A program made the position numbers and the translations under genes. The notes under the pieces are model-generated. The model was not told the DNA's origin, ran no database searches, and saw only the letters and a program-made list of their open reading frames with translations. Shown here piece by piece: positions 26,759-35,022 of a stretch of 64,000 bases of DNA (position 1 is its first letter; each line of letters begins with the position of its first letter). Source of the DNA: Streptomyces sp. NBC_01231. Its GTDB lineage: Bacteria; Actinomycetota; Actinomycetes; Streptomycetales; Streptomycetaceae. Where the stretch lies: assembly GCA_035999765.1 (NCBI GenBank), contig CP108521.1, positions 2,604,001 to 2,668,000 on the forward strand, written 5' to 3'.

Positions 26759-28113
26759 CGGGGGGTGGTTCCTTCCACGAGTTTCAGGAGGCCGGTGAGG
26801 TCTTCGGGTCGGGTGTGGGGGTTGAGGAGAGTGGCCTTGAGCCAGAGTCGGCCGTCGAGGCGGGCGCGGCCGAGGACGGCTCGGCCGTCGTGGAGCAGTT
26901 GTCGTCGTATGCGGGCCACGGTGTCGTCGGTGGCGGCGGTGGGCCGGAACAGGACGGTGCTGATGGTGGGTTGGTCATGGAGTTCGAGGCGGGGGTGGTC
27001 GTCAACGAGGGCGGCGAGGGTGTGGGCGTGGTCGCAGACCTGATCGACGAGGGTGGCGAGGCCGGTGCGGCCGAGGGTTTTGAGGGTGACGGCGATTTTG
27101 AGGACGTCGGGTCGGCGGGTGGTGCGCAGGGAGCGGCCGAGGAGGTCGGGGAGGCCGGTTTCGGTGTCGTCGTGGGCGTTGAGGTAGTCGGCGTGTTGGT
27201 TGAGGGCGGTGAGGTCGTGGGTGTTCTTGACGGTGAGGATGCCTGCGGGGATGGGTTGCCAGCCGAGTTTGTGCAGGTCGAGGGTGATGGTGTCGGCGGC
27301 TTCTAGGCCGGTGAGTTTGTTTCGGTGCCGGTTGCTGAACAGGAGCCCTCCGCCGTAGGCGGCGTCGATGTGGAGGCGGGTGCCGTGGGCGGCGCAGCGG
27401 GCGGCGATGTCGGGGAGGGGGTCGATGAGTCCGGCGTCGGTGGTGCCGGCGGTGGCGGCGACGAGCAGGGGTCCTGGGACGGTGGTGAGGGCTTCGTCGA
27501 GGGCGGCGGGGTCGAGGGTGCCGGCGGGGGCGGGGACGACCACGGGTTCGGGCAGGCCGAGGAGCCAGGCGGCGCGGGGCAGTGAGTGGTGGGCGTTGGC
27601 GCCGTGGACGAGCCGGATGCCGGGGCCGTGTGTTTCGCGGGCGAGGAGGAGGGCGAGTTGGTTGGATTCGGTGCCGCCGGTGGTGATCAGGGCGTCTGTG
27701 GCGCCTGTTTCCCGGGCGAGGGCCGAGGTGACCAGGGTTTCCAGTTCGGAGGCAGCGGGGGCTTGGTCCCAGGAGTCGAGGGAGGGGTTGAGGGCGGAGG
27801 CGGCGAGGTCGGCGGCGGTGGCGACGGCGAGGGGTGGGCAGTGCAGGTGGGCGGCGCAGTGGGGGTCGGCCGGGTCGGCGGCGCCTTCGGTGAGGGCGTG
27901 GACGAGGCGTCGTAGGGCGTCGGGGTCGCCGTCGGTCGGGAGGATGTCGCCGACGGCGTCGCGTACGCGTTCGGCGACGGCTGTGGGTCCGCCGGCGGGC
28001 AGGGGGCCGCCGCGGGCCCGGGTGCCGGAGTGCAGTGCGTCGAGGACGGTGTGGAGCAGGGGCCGCAGGGCGTGGGGGCCGTGGTGGCCTGAGGCGAGCG
28101 GCGGTGTGCTCAT
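26755..28113 (-). CDS. PLP-dependent group II decarboxylase (diamine-forming, siderophore type)
   Basis: A 452-residue fold-type I pyridoxal-phosphate decarboxylase. It resembles DesA-type lysine decarboxylases and glutamate/DABA decarboxylases: ALNPSLDSWDQAPAASELE, ALITTGGTESNQLALLLA, HIDAAYGGGLLFS with the Asp that contacts the PLP nitrogen, and TLDLHKLGWQPIPAG with the Schiff-base Lys. I chose the ATG at 28113, preceded by GGAGGA; the 25 upstream residues are Pro/Arg-rich noise. It is clearly different from the classic desferrioxamine DesA in its N-terminus, so it may be a paralogue with another substrate. It is the first gene of a two-gene operon with the N-hydroxylase. Confidence 0.85.
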   Translation of the reverse strand: MSTPPLASGHHGPHALRPLLHTVLDALHSGTRARGGPLPAGGPTAVAERVRDAVGDILPTDGDPDALRRLVHALTEGAADPADPHCAAHLHCPPLAVATAADLAASALNPSLDSWDQAPAASELETLVTSALARETGATDALITTGGTESNQLALLLARETHGPGIRLVHGANAHHSLPRAAWLLGLPEPVVVPAPAGTLDPAALDEALTTVPGPLLVAATAGTTDAGLIDPLPDIAARCAAHGTRLHIDAAYGGGLLFSNRHRNKLTGLEAADTITLDLHKLGWQPIPAGILTVKNTHDLTALNQHADYLNAHDDTETGLPDLLGRSLRTTRRPDVLKIAVTLKTLGRTGLATLVDQVCDHAHTLAALVDDHPRLELHDQPTISTVLFRPTAATDDTVARIRRQLLHDGRAVLGRARLDGRLWLKATLLNPHTRPEDLTGLLKLVEGTTPR

Positions 28114-28282
28114 CGTTGTCCTCCGTGGCGCTGGGTGGGGCGAGTTCCAGCTTGAGCGCGGTGGCCCGGGCGCGCCCGGGGAGTTCAACGATCCAGACCC
28201 GAATGGGGGTACTCCCGTACGGGGAAAACGTGTTGGGCTCGGTTCGGCCGCGGAGGTCGTCCGAGGGGTGGTGTGTTCTGGG

Positions 28283-28335
28283 GTTGATCGTCCTCGGTGC
28301 TGCGGAGGCTGGGGAGGCTGGGGAGGACGATCAAC
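28283..28335 (-). terminator. Inverted repeat downstream of pepN
   Basis: Perfect 13-bp arms GTTGATCGTCCTC (28283-28295) and GAGGACGATCAAC (28323-28335) with a 27-base, partly repeated loop (GGCTGGGGA twice). It begins 15 bases past the pepN stop, so it fits a terminator, though it also lies in the decarboxylase promoter region. Confidence 0.65.
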
Positions 28336-28350
28336 TTCGGGGGGTGCGTG

Positions 28351-30849
28351 CTAGTGGTCCCTGACTCGCAATGCCCGTGTGAGGTCGTCGAGTTGGTCGG
28401 CGAGTTTGCGGCGCAGGGCGGGGGTGGGGGCCGTGTCGCGCAGGCATTCCTCGCCCTGGTGCAGGGTGTGGGTGTCGACGGCGTGGGTGGGGAAGGCCCA
28501 GCGGCCGGCTGCGTCGGCGATGGCGGGGCCGCGGCGGGCGGCGACGGCGACCGCGTCGGGGAAGTAGCGGGGTACGTACTCCTGTACCAGGTCGGCCTGT
28601 TCGGGCTGCCAGAAGCCCTGGGCGGTGGCGGTGAAGAGGTAGTTGGAGAGGTCGTCGGTGGTGAACATCGACGCCCAGGCCTTCGCTTTGGTGTCCGGGT
28701 CGGGCAGGGCGGCGCGGCAGCGGGCGGCGCCTTCCTGGCCGGTGGCGCTCGGGTCGCGTTCCAGTTCGGCGGCGATGGCGGTCTCGTCGGTGGCGCCGAG
28801 GACGGCGAGGCGGGCGAGGACGCGCCAGCGCAGTTCGGGGTCGAGTTCCGGGCCTCCGGGCACGGTGCCGTCGGCGAGCCAGGCGGCGATGGTGTCGGGG
28901 TGGGCGGCGACGTCGATGTGGTGGCGTACGGCGATCAGGCGCAGGCCGGGGTGGTCGCCGTCCTCGGTGCGGCGGATGAGGTCGCGGCACAGGGCGGTGA
29001 GGGTGGCGAGGGCGGCGGGGCGTTCCTCGGGGGTGAGGTAGCGGTCGGTGATCTGGGTGGAGGCGAAGGCGAGGACGCCCTGGACGAGGGCGAGGTCTGT
29101 TTCGTGGGGGAGGTGGGTGCGGGCGGCTTCCAGGTAGGCGGTGGGCGGCAGTTCCGCGTCGCGGACGGCGTCCCTGAGGGCGTTCCACACGACGGCGCGG
29201 GTGAGTGGTTCGGGCAGGCCGGCGAGGGCGGCGCCGACGGTCCGGAAGGACTCGGTGTCGAAGCGGATCTTGGCGTAGGTGAGGTCGCCGTCGTTGAGGA
29301 GGAGCAGGGTGGGGCGCTTGCCGATGGGGTGGGGTCCACCGGAGTCGGTCTGGGGGATGTCGAGGTCGAGGCGTTCGCGCAGGGCGAGGTGGCCTTCGCC
29401 GGCGGCGTCGCGGTCGTAGAGGCCTACGGCGATGCGGTGGGGGCGGCTGCCGTGGTGTTCGACGGTGAGGGTGCAGGTGCCGCCGTCGGTGGTGATGCGG
29501 GGGGTGAGGGTGTCGACGCCGGTGGTGCGCAGCCAGGCGTCGGCCCAGGCGTGGACGTCTCGGTCGGTGTGGGCGGCGAGGGAGTCGATGAGGTCGGCGA
29601 GGGTGGCGTTGGCGAACTTGTGGCGGGCGAAGTGGGTGTTGATGCCGGCCAGGAAGTCCTTCTCGCCGAGCCAGGTGACCAGTTGCCTGAGGGCGGAGGC
29701 ACCCTTGGCGTAGGAGATGCCGTCGAAGTTGAGGAGGGCGGAGGCGGTGTCGTCGACGTTCTCGGGGGCGACGGGGTGGGTGGAGGGGCGCTGGTCGGCG
29801 TCGTAGCCCCAGGCCTTGCGGACGACGCCGAAGTCGGTCCAGGTGTTGGTGAAGCGGGTGGCTTCGGTGAGGGTCTGGTAGCCCATGTACTCGGCGAAGG
29901 ACTCGTTGAGCCAGATGTCGTCCCACCAGCGCAGGGTGACGAGGTCGCCGAACCACATGTGGGCCATCTCGTGGGCGATGACCATGGCGCGGGTCTGGCG
30001 TTCGGTGTCGGTGACGGCGGAGCGGTAGACGAACTCGTCGCGGAAGGTGACCAGTCCGGGGTTCTCCATGGCGCCGGCGTTGAACTCGGGGACGAACGCC
30101 TGGTCGTAGGAGTCGAAGGGGTAGGGCTCCTCGAACTTCTCGTGGTAGCGGTCGTAGCACTGGCGGGTGATGTCGAGGAGTTCGTCGGCGTCGTTGTCGA
30201 GGTACGGGGCGAGTGAGCGGCGGCAGTGGATGCCGAAGGGCAGGCCGCGGTGTTCGGTGCGTACGGAGTGCCAGGGGCCGGCGGCGACGGCGAGGAGGTA
30301 GGTGGAGATGAGGGGGGTGGGGGCGGCTTGCCAGCGGCCTTCGCCGAGGTGTTCGGTGATGCCGTTGGCGAGGACGGTCCAGTCTTCGGGGGCTGTGACG
30401 GTGAGGTCGAAGACGGCTTTGAGGTCGGGCTGGTCGAAGGCGGCGAAGACGCGTTGTACGTCGTCCATGAAGAGTTGGGTGTAGACGTAGGTCTCGCCGT
30501 CGGTGGGGTCGGTGAAGCGGTGCATGCCTTCGCCGGTGCGGGAGTAGCGCATGCTCGCGTCGACGCGCAGTTCGTGTGCGCCGGGGTTGAGGTTTTTCAG
30601 GGCGAGTCGGTTCTCGTCCAGGGTTTCCGGGTCGAGGGGGTGTCCGTCGAGGGTGGCGGAGCGCAGTGCGGCGGGCTTGACCTCGACGAAGGTGTCCGTG
30701 TGGTCCTGGTCCGGGCGGACGGTGAACCTGATGACGGTGCGGGAGTCGAAGGTGTCGTCCCCGGCGGTCAGATCGAGGTCGATCGTGTAGCGGTGGACGT
30801 CGATGAGCCTGGCACGGGTCTGCGCTTCGTCGCGCGTCAGTACGGACAT
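28351..30849 (-). CDS. pepN: Aminopeptidase N (M1 family)
   Basis: An 832-residue cytoplasmic zinc aminopeptidase that removes N-terminal residues from peptides. The exopeptidase motif is FNAGAMENPG; the zinc site is HEMAHMWFGD (His at about 293 and 297) with the third ligand in LNESFAEYMGY, 18 residues on. The substrate-side Tyr region and the C-terminal ERAP-like helical domain (from about residue 510) complete the normal length. I chose the ATG at 30849 (MSVLTRDEAQTRARLIDVHR); the frame is open ten codons further. It is followed by a perfect inverted repeat. The gene upstream, a response regulator, is on the same strand 56 bp away. Confidence 0.95.
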   Translation of the reverse strand: MSVLTRDEAQTRARLIDVHRYTIDLDLTAGDDTFDSRTVIRFTVRPDQDHTDTFVEVKPAALRSATLDGHPLDPETLDENRLALKNLNPGAHELRVDASMRYSRTGEGMHRFTDPTDGETYVYTQLFMDDVQRVFAAFDQPDLKAVFDLTVTAPEDWTVLANGITEHLGEGRWQAAPTPLISTYLLAVAAGPWHSVRTEHRGLPFGIHCRRSLAPYLDNDADELLDITRQCYDRYHEKFEEPYPFDSYDQAFVPEFNAGAMENPGLVTFRDEFVYRSAVTDTERQTRAMVIAHEMAHMWFGDLVTLRWWDDIWLNESFAEYMGYQTLTEATRFTNTWTDFGVVRKAWGYDADQRPSTHPVAPENVDDTASALLNFDGISYAKGASALRQLVTWLGEKDFLAGINTHFARHKFANATLADLIDSLAAHTDRDVHAWADAWLRTTGVDTLTPRITTDGGTCTLTVEHHGSRPHRIAVGLYDRDAAGEGHLALRERLDLDIPQTDSGGPHPIGKRPTLLLLNDGDLTYAKIRFDTESFRTVGAALAGLPEPLTRAVVWNALRDAVRDAELPPTAYLEAARTHLPHETDLALVQGVLAFASTQITDRYLTPEERPAALATLTALCRDLIRRTEDGDHPGLRLIAVRHHIDVAAHPDTIAAWLADGTVPGGPELDPELRWRVLARLAVLGATDETAIAAELERDPSATGQEGAARCRAALPDPDTKAKAWASMFTTDDLSNYLFTATAQGFWQPEQADLVQEYVPRYFPDAVAVAARRGPAIADAAGRWAFPTHAVDTHTLHQGEECLRDTAPTPALRRKLADQLDDLTRALRVRDH

Positions 30850-30905
30850 GCAGGCCATGCTGCCTGATGGCGTTGGCAAGGCACAGGGGCGGATCGGTAC
30901 GCGCC

Positions 30906-31487
30906 CTATGTCCGGTCCTGTTCGAGCTCCCCGGTGTGCGCCCCTTGTGGGCGCGGGACTGGAACCCGGGCGTCCGGGTGGGTCGGGGTGGGGTGGGTCG
31001 GGGTGGGGCGTGGCGGAGTTGGGCGGGCCACGGTTTCGTCGGCTGCGGTGTGGTCCTTGGCGAGGGCGCGTAGTGCGCGGACCTCGTGTTCGAGGGCGCG
31101 GTGGCGCTGGTGGGTGTCGAACAGGTAGCGGACCTTGGTGCGCAGCGCCCAGGGGTCGACGGGTTTGGTGAGGAGGTCGGCGACGCCGAGTGCGAAGGCG
31201 GCGGAGGTCAGTTCGTGGTCCGGGTCGAAGCCGGTGAGCAGGATGACGGGGATGTGCTGGGTCTGTTCGAGGCGCCGCAGGTAGCGCACGACGTCGAGGC
31301 CGCTGACGCCGGGCATGCGCACGTCGAGCAGGAGGAGGCCGACCTGGCCCCGTAGTACCTGTTTGAGTGCCTCGTCGCCGCTGGTGGCGCGGCCCGACAG
31401 GTAGCCCAGGGGGGCCAGGGCGCTTTCCAGCGCGTAGAGGGTGTCCTCGTGGTCGTCGACGATGAGGATCCTGGCATCCGACGGCAT
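30906..31487 (-). CDS. Receiver-only response regulator with Pro/Thr tail
   Basis: A 193-residue protein with one CheY-like receiver domain at residues 5-125: ARILIVDDHEDTLYALESAL, phospho-acceptor Asp55 in LLLLDVRMPGVSG, Thr in VILLTGF and Lys in DLLTKPVDPW. A short helix region (HRALEHEVRALRALAKDH) follows. The last ~50 residues are Pro/Thr/His-rich and repetitive (PTPPRPTPTHPTPTHP), with no DNA-binding or enzymatic output domain. It may work through protein contacts. No histidine kinase is nearby, and it lies upstream of pepN on the same strand. Confidence 0.85.
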   Translation of the reverse strand: MPSDARILIVDDHEDTLYALESALAPLGYLSGRATSGDEALKQVLRGQVGLLLLDVRMPGVSGLDVVRYLRRLEQTQHIPVILLTGFDPDHELTSAAFALGVADLLTKPVDPWALRTKVRYLFDTHQRHRALEHEVRALRALAKDHTAADETVARPTPPRPTPTHPTPTHPDARVPVPRPQGAHTGELEQDRT

Positions 31488-31641
31488 GGCCCGACGTCCC
31501 TCCCTTGTGGACAGACCAGCTTATGTCCGATGAGCTGACGGGGAGTGCTCGTCAGCTGACAAGGAGTGCACAGCGCAGCATGCCGCTCCGGGGCCCCCGT
31601 GTCACGTCCTCGGGGGCGTCCGCTTGGGCCGGTTGGAGATC

Positions 31642-31720
31642 GGTTCGAGGTCGGTTCGAGGTCGGTTCGAGGCGGGTTGAGGCGGGTTGAGGCCGGTTCG
31701 AGGCGGGTTCGAGGTGGTTC
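31642..31720. repeat. Degenerate 10-11-bp tandem repeats
   Basis: About seven units of the type GGTTCGAGGTC / GGTTGAGGCG, each 10 or 11 bp, ending just before the stop of the chorismate mutase gene and upstream of the response regulator. The alternating unit lengths suggest replication slippage. Confidence 0.8.
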
Positions 31721-31722
31721 AC

Positions 31723-32064
31723 CTACCGTGTCGAGCCGTTCACGGTGTCCTCGGCGATGCTCTCGTGGTGCCTGATCACCTCGGCGATGATGAAGTTCAG
31801 GAACTTCTCGGCGAACGCCGGGTCGAGTTTCGCGTTCTCGGCGAGGGTGCGCAGTCGTTCGATCTGCCGGGCCTCGCGGGCCGGGTCGGCGGGCGGGAGT
31901 TGGTGGCGTGCCTTGAGGTGGCCGACCTGTTGGGTGCACTTGAAGCGCTCGGCGAGCATGTGGACGACGGCCGCGTCGATGTTGTCGATGCTGTCGCGCA
32001 GCCGGGCGAGTTCCTCGCGGACCGCGGGGTCGACGTCGCCGCTTCGGGTGTTGCTGGTGGTCAT
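31723..32064 (-). CDS. Chorismate mutase (AroQ type)
   Basis: A 113-residue, all-helical, single-domain chorismate mutase converting chorismate to prephenate for phenylalanine and tyrosine synthesis. The helix 1 motif LARLRDSIDNIDAAVVHMLA, the loop Lys in FKCTQQVGHLKARHQLPPAD and the second Arg/Glu set (REARQIERLRTLA) match the AroQ family, and FLNFIIAEVIRHHE closes the third helix. There is no signal peptide, so it is the cytoplasmic form. ATG at 32064 is 11 bases past the stop of the AraC gene on the same strand. Ending close to a repeat array is unusual but does not touch the coding sequence. Confidence 0.9.
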   Translation of the reverse strand: MTTSNTRSGDVDPAVREELARLRDSIDNIDAAVVHMLAERFKCTQQVGHLKARHQLPPADPAREARQIERLRTLAENAKLDPAFAEKFLNFIIAEVIRHHESIAEDTVNGSTR

Positions 32065-32075
32065 GGGCGACCACA

Positions 32076-32966
32076 TTACGGGGCGTGCGGGCGTTCGATC
32101 ATGGGTGGATCGTCGGGGTCGGGGACCTGGTTGCTCCATCCGCCGGGGACGGTGCGGCCCTGCTGGGCGCGGAAGCGGACGGGGGCCATGCCGACGCGGC
32201 GGGTGAACAGGCGGGAGAAGTAGGCGGGGTCGTCGTATCCGACGCGGCGGGCGACGGCCGCGACGGGCAGTTCGGTGGCGGCGAGGAGTTCCTTGGCGCG
32301 GCCGAGGCGGATGCCGAGCAGGTAGTCCTTGGGGCTGCAACCGGCGCCGCGGCGGACGGCGGTGCGCAGTTCGGCGGGGGTCATGCCGTGCCGTGTCGCG
32401 TGGTCGGCGACCGACAGCGGCAGGCAGGCGTCGCGGGCGAGGGCTTTGAGGACCTGGTCGCCGTCGGGGGCGAGGTCGGCGCGGGCGCGGCGCAGGGCGA
32501 CGAGGAGTTCGTGGACGGCGGCGCCGGTCTCCACTTCCAGGAGGGGGTTGTCGCGGCGGGCGGCGCGGGCGATGCGGGTGACGACTCCGCGCGGGGCGGT
32601 GGCGTCCGTCAGGGGCACCACGGGGCGGTCGGGTTCGATGTAGCCGAGTTCGGTGTACGTGGCGGTGGCGGGCCCGGTGAAGTCGACGAAGCCCTCGTCC
32701 CAGCCGGTGCCCGGGTCGGGTGCGTAGTGGTGCGGGACGCCGGGGGTGAGCCACAGCAGCGCGGGTGCGGTGACGGTCGTACGGCGGCCGTCGGGGCTCA
32801 GGTACCAGCCGGCGCCGGCGCTGATGACGACGGCCACGTGGTGGTCGAGGGTGCGGGGGCCGACGGTGGGCAGGGGGCCGTGCTGCAGGCCGACGCCGAG
32901 GCAGACGAGGCCGAGCCGGTGGTGGGCGGGGCCGGGCGTGAGGAACCGCATCCAGGTGTGGTACAT
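32076..32966 (-). CDS. AraC-family transcriptional regulator
   Basis: A 296-residue regulator with an N-terminal cupin-like sensor domain (about 1-140: HHVAVVISAGAGWYLSPDG, LLWLTPGVPHHYAPDPG, DEGFVDFTGPA) and a C-terminal pair of helix-turn-helices (about 185-275), including YLLGIRLGRAKELLAATELP and VAAVARRVGYDDPAYFSRLF. The sensor type is common among sugar-responsive regulators. The ATG at 32966 has GGGAGG upstream. It is divergent from the GH35 beta-galactosidase, with 152 bp between starts, which suggests that it controls that gene. Confidence 0.88.
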   Translation of the reverse strand: MYHTWMRFLTPGPAHHRLGLVCLGVGLQHGPLPTVGPRTLDHHVAVVISAGAGWYLSPDGRRTTVTAPALLWLTPGVPHHYAPDPGTGWDEGFVDFTGPATATYTELGYIEPDRPVVPLTDATAPRGVVTRIARAARRDNPLLEVETGAAVHELLVALRRARADLAPDGDQVLKALARDACLPLSVADHATRHGMTPAELRTAVRRGAGCSPKDYLLGIRLGRAKELLAATELPVAAVARRVGYDDPAYFSRLFTRRVGMAPVRFRAQQGRTVPGGWSNQVPDPDDPPMIERPHAP

Positions 32967-33118
32967 CCGCGGGCCTCCCGGGTCCCTGTGCTCCCGCTGT
33001 TCGTCCGAGCGGCGCCGTGTCGTCCAGCGGCCCTCGCGTCGAGGCGGCCGTTTTCGTCCAAGCAGCGCCGATCTTTGTCCATGGACGTGATCACCGCCAG
33101 GGGGTGAGGGTGGAGCGC

Positions 33119-34879
33119 ATGAGTGAGTTCAGGGTGGGGGACGGGGACTTCCTGCTGGACGGGCGGCCGGTGCGGCTGCTGTCCGGTGCGCTGCACTACT
33201 TCCGGGTGCATGAGGCGCAGTGGGGTCACCGGCTGGCGATGCTGCGGGCGATGGGCCTCAACTGCGTGGACACGTACGTGCCGTGGAACCTCCACGAACC
33301 GCGCCCGGGCGGGTTCCGGGACGTGGAGCGGCTGGGCCGGTTCCTGGACGCGGTGCGGGAGGCGGGCCTGTGGGCGATCGTGCGGCCGGGGCCGTACATC
33401 TGTGCGGAGTGGGAGAACGGGGGGCTGCCGCACTGGGTGACGGGTGCGCTGGGCACGCGTGTGCGGACCCGCGACGAGGGTTTTCTGCGCCCGGTGGAGC
33501 GCTGGTTCCGGCGGCTGCTGCCTCAGGTGGTGTCCCGGCAAATCGACCGCGGCGGTCCGGTGCTGCTGGTGCAGGTGGAGAACGAGTACGGCAGTTACGG
33601 CTCGGACGCGGGGTACCTGGGCCGCCTGGCCGATCTGCTGCGCTGCGAGGGGGTGACGGTGCCGTTGTTCACCTCGGACGGCCCGGAGGACCACATGCTC
33701 ACCGGTGGTTCGCTGCCCGGCGTGCTCGCGACGGTGAACTTCGGCTCCCACGCGCGGGCGGCGTTCGAGACGCTGCGCCGGCACCGGGGGTCCGGGCCGC
33801 TGATGTGCGCGGAGTTCTGGTGCGGCTGGTTCGACCACTGGGGCGGGGAGCATGCGGTACGGGACGCGGCGGACGCCCAGGCGGCGCTGCGGGAAATCCT
33901 GGAGTGCGGGGGCTCGGTCAATCTGTACATGGCGCACGGGGGCACGAACTTCGGGGGCTGGGCGGGGGCGAACCGGGGCGGCGGCGATCTGCACGACGGC
34001 CCGCTGCTGCCGGACGTGACCTCGTACGACTACGACGCTCCGGTCGACGAGGCCGGGTGTCCGACGGACAAGTTCTGGCTCTTTCGCGAGGTCCTGGCCG
34101 CGTACGCGGACGGCCCGCTGCCCGATCCGCCTCCTGCGCCCGCGCGGCTGGGTGCCCCGGCCGAGGTGGATCTGACCGGGTGGGCGTCGCTCGGTGCCGT
34201 GGTCGACGCTCTCGGGGGCCCGGAGACCTCGTCTCCCGTGCCGCCCACCTTCGAGGAGCTGGATGTCGACCGGGGGGTCGTGCGGTACGAGGTGACGGTG
34301 CCGGGGCCGCGGCAGCCGTACCCGCTGTCCGTGCGTGGGCTGCGGGACATGGCGGTGGTGTACGTGGACGGGGAGCGGGCCGGGACGCTCACCGAGGACG
34401 ACGACCGTCTCAAGGAGCCCGTCGCCGGGTACGCGCGCGTGGAGCTGTGGGTGGAGTCCCTGGGGAGGGTGAATTACGGTCCCCGGATCGGCGAGCCCAA
34501 GGGGATCACCGGGGGGCTGCTGCACGAGCGGCAGTATGTGCACGGGGTACGCGCGCGTGGGCTGCGTCTGGACGCGCTGGACGATGTCACGGGGGTCGCC
34601 CTGGGTGCGCTTCCCGGGGACTGCGGCCCGGGCCTGTACCGGGGCACGGTCACGGTCCGGGGTGCCGGGGACGCCTGTCTGGAGCTGCCGGGCTGGACGC
34701 GTGGGTTCGTGTGGATCAATGGCTTCAACCTCGGCCGTTACTCGTCGGCGGGTCCTCAGGAGACGCTGTACGTGCCCGGGCCGGTGTTGCGGGAGGGCGT
34801 CAACGAGGTGTGGGTGCTGGAGCACGAGGGGGCGTCGGCGGGAGGGGTGGTGCGCGCTCCCACGCTCAGGGCGCGGTGA
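33119..34879 (+). CDS. GH35 beta-galactosidase
   Basis: A 586-residue glycoside hydrolase of family 35 with no signal peptide, so it acts on imported galactosides. It begins with DGRPVRLLSGALHYFRVH, VDTYVPWNLHEP and RPGPYICAEWENGGLPHW, all GH35 hallmarks. The acid/base Glu is in VENEYGSYG (about residue 156-158) and the nucleophile in CAEFWCGWFDHWGG (about residue 232). C-terminal jelly-roll domains include GFVWINGFNLGRYSSAGPQ. ATG at 33119 has GGTGGAG just before it; a GTG three codons upstream is possible. Control by the divergent AraC protein is likely. Confidence 0.93.
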   Translation: MSEFRVGDGDFLLDGRPVRLLSGALHYFRVHEAQWGHRLAMLRAMGLNCVDTYVPWNLHEPRPGGFRDVERLGRFLDAVREAGLWAIVRPGPYICAEWENGGLPHWVTGALGTRVRTRDEGFLRPVERWFRRLLPQVVSRQIDRGGPVLLVQVENEYGSYGSDAGYLGRLADLLRCEGVTVPLFTSDGPEDHMLTGGSLPGVLATVNFGSHARAAFETLRRHRGSGPLMCAEFWCGWFDHWGGEHAVRDAADAQAALREILECGGSVNLYMAHGGTNFGGWAGANRGGGDLHDGPLLPDVTSYDYDAPVDEAGCPTDKFWLFREVLAAYADGPLPDPPPAPARLGAPAEVDLTGWASLGAVVDALGGPETSSPVPPTFEELDVDRGVVRYEVTVPGPRQPYPLSVRGLRDMAVVYVDGERAGTLTEDDDRLKEPVAGYARVELWVESLGRVNYGPRIGEPKGITGGLLHERQYVHGVRARGLRLDALDDVTGVALGALPGDCGPGLYRGTVTVRGAGDACLELPGWTRGFVWINGFNLGRYSSAGPQETLYVPGPVLREGVNEVWVLEHEGASAGGVVRAPTLRAR

Positions 34880-35022
34880 CCTCGGCGGGCCTGGCGGCCG
34901 GGGCGGGCCTCGGCGGTATCGAGGACCGGTGGCTGCCTGCGGCCGCGCCGAACGGACCGGAGAGGTTCCGGCCGCGTGCCCGTACAGTGGAATCGGGTTC
35001 AGGGCGTCTTGGGGGTACGGGC

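Noticed and set aside
26755..28113. Calling the decarboxylase DesA and its partner DesB
   Set aside because: The N-terminal sequence differs from the DesA I remember, and desC/desD are absent, so only the family is stated.
28114..28350. Iron box upstream of the siderophore-type operon
   Set aside because: No stretch close to TTAGGTTAGGCTAACCTAA was found between the decarboxylase start and pepN.
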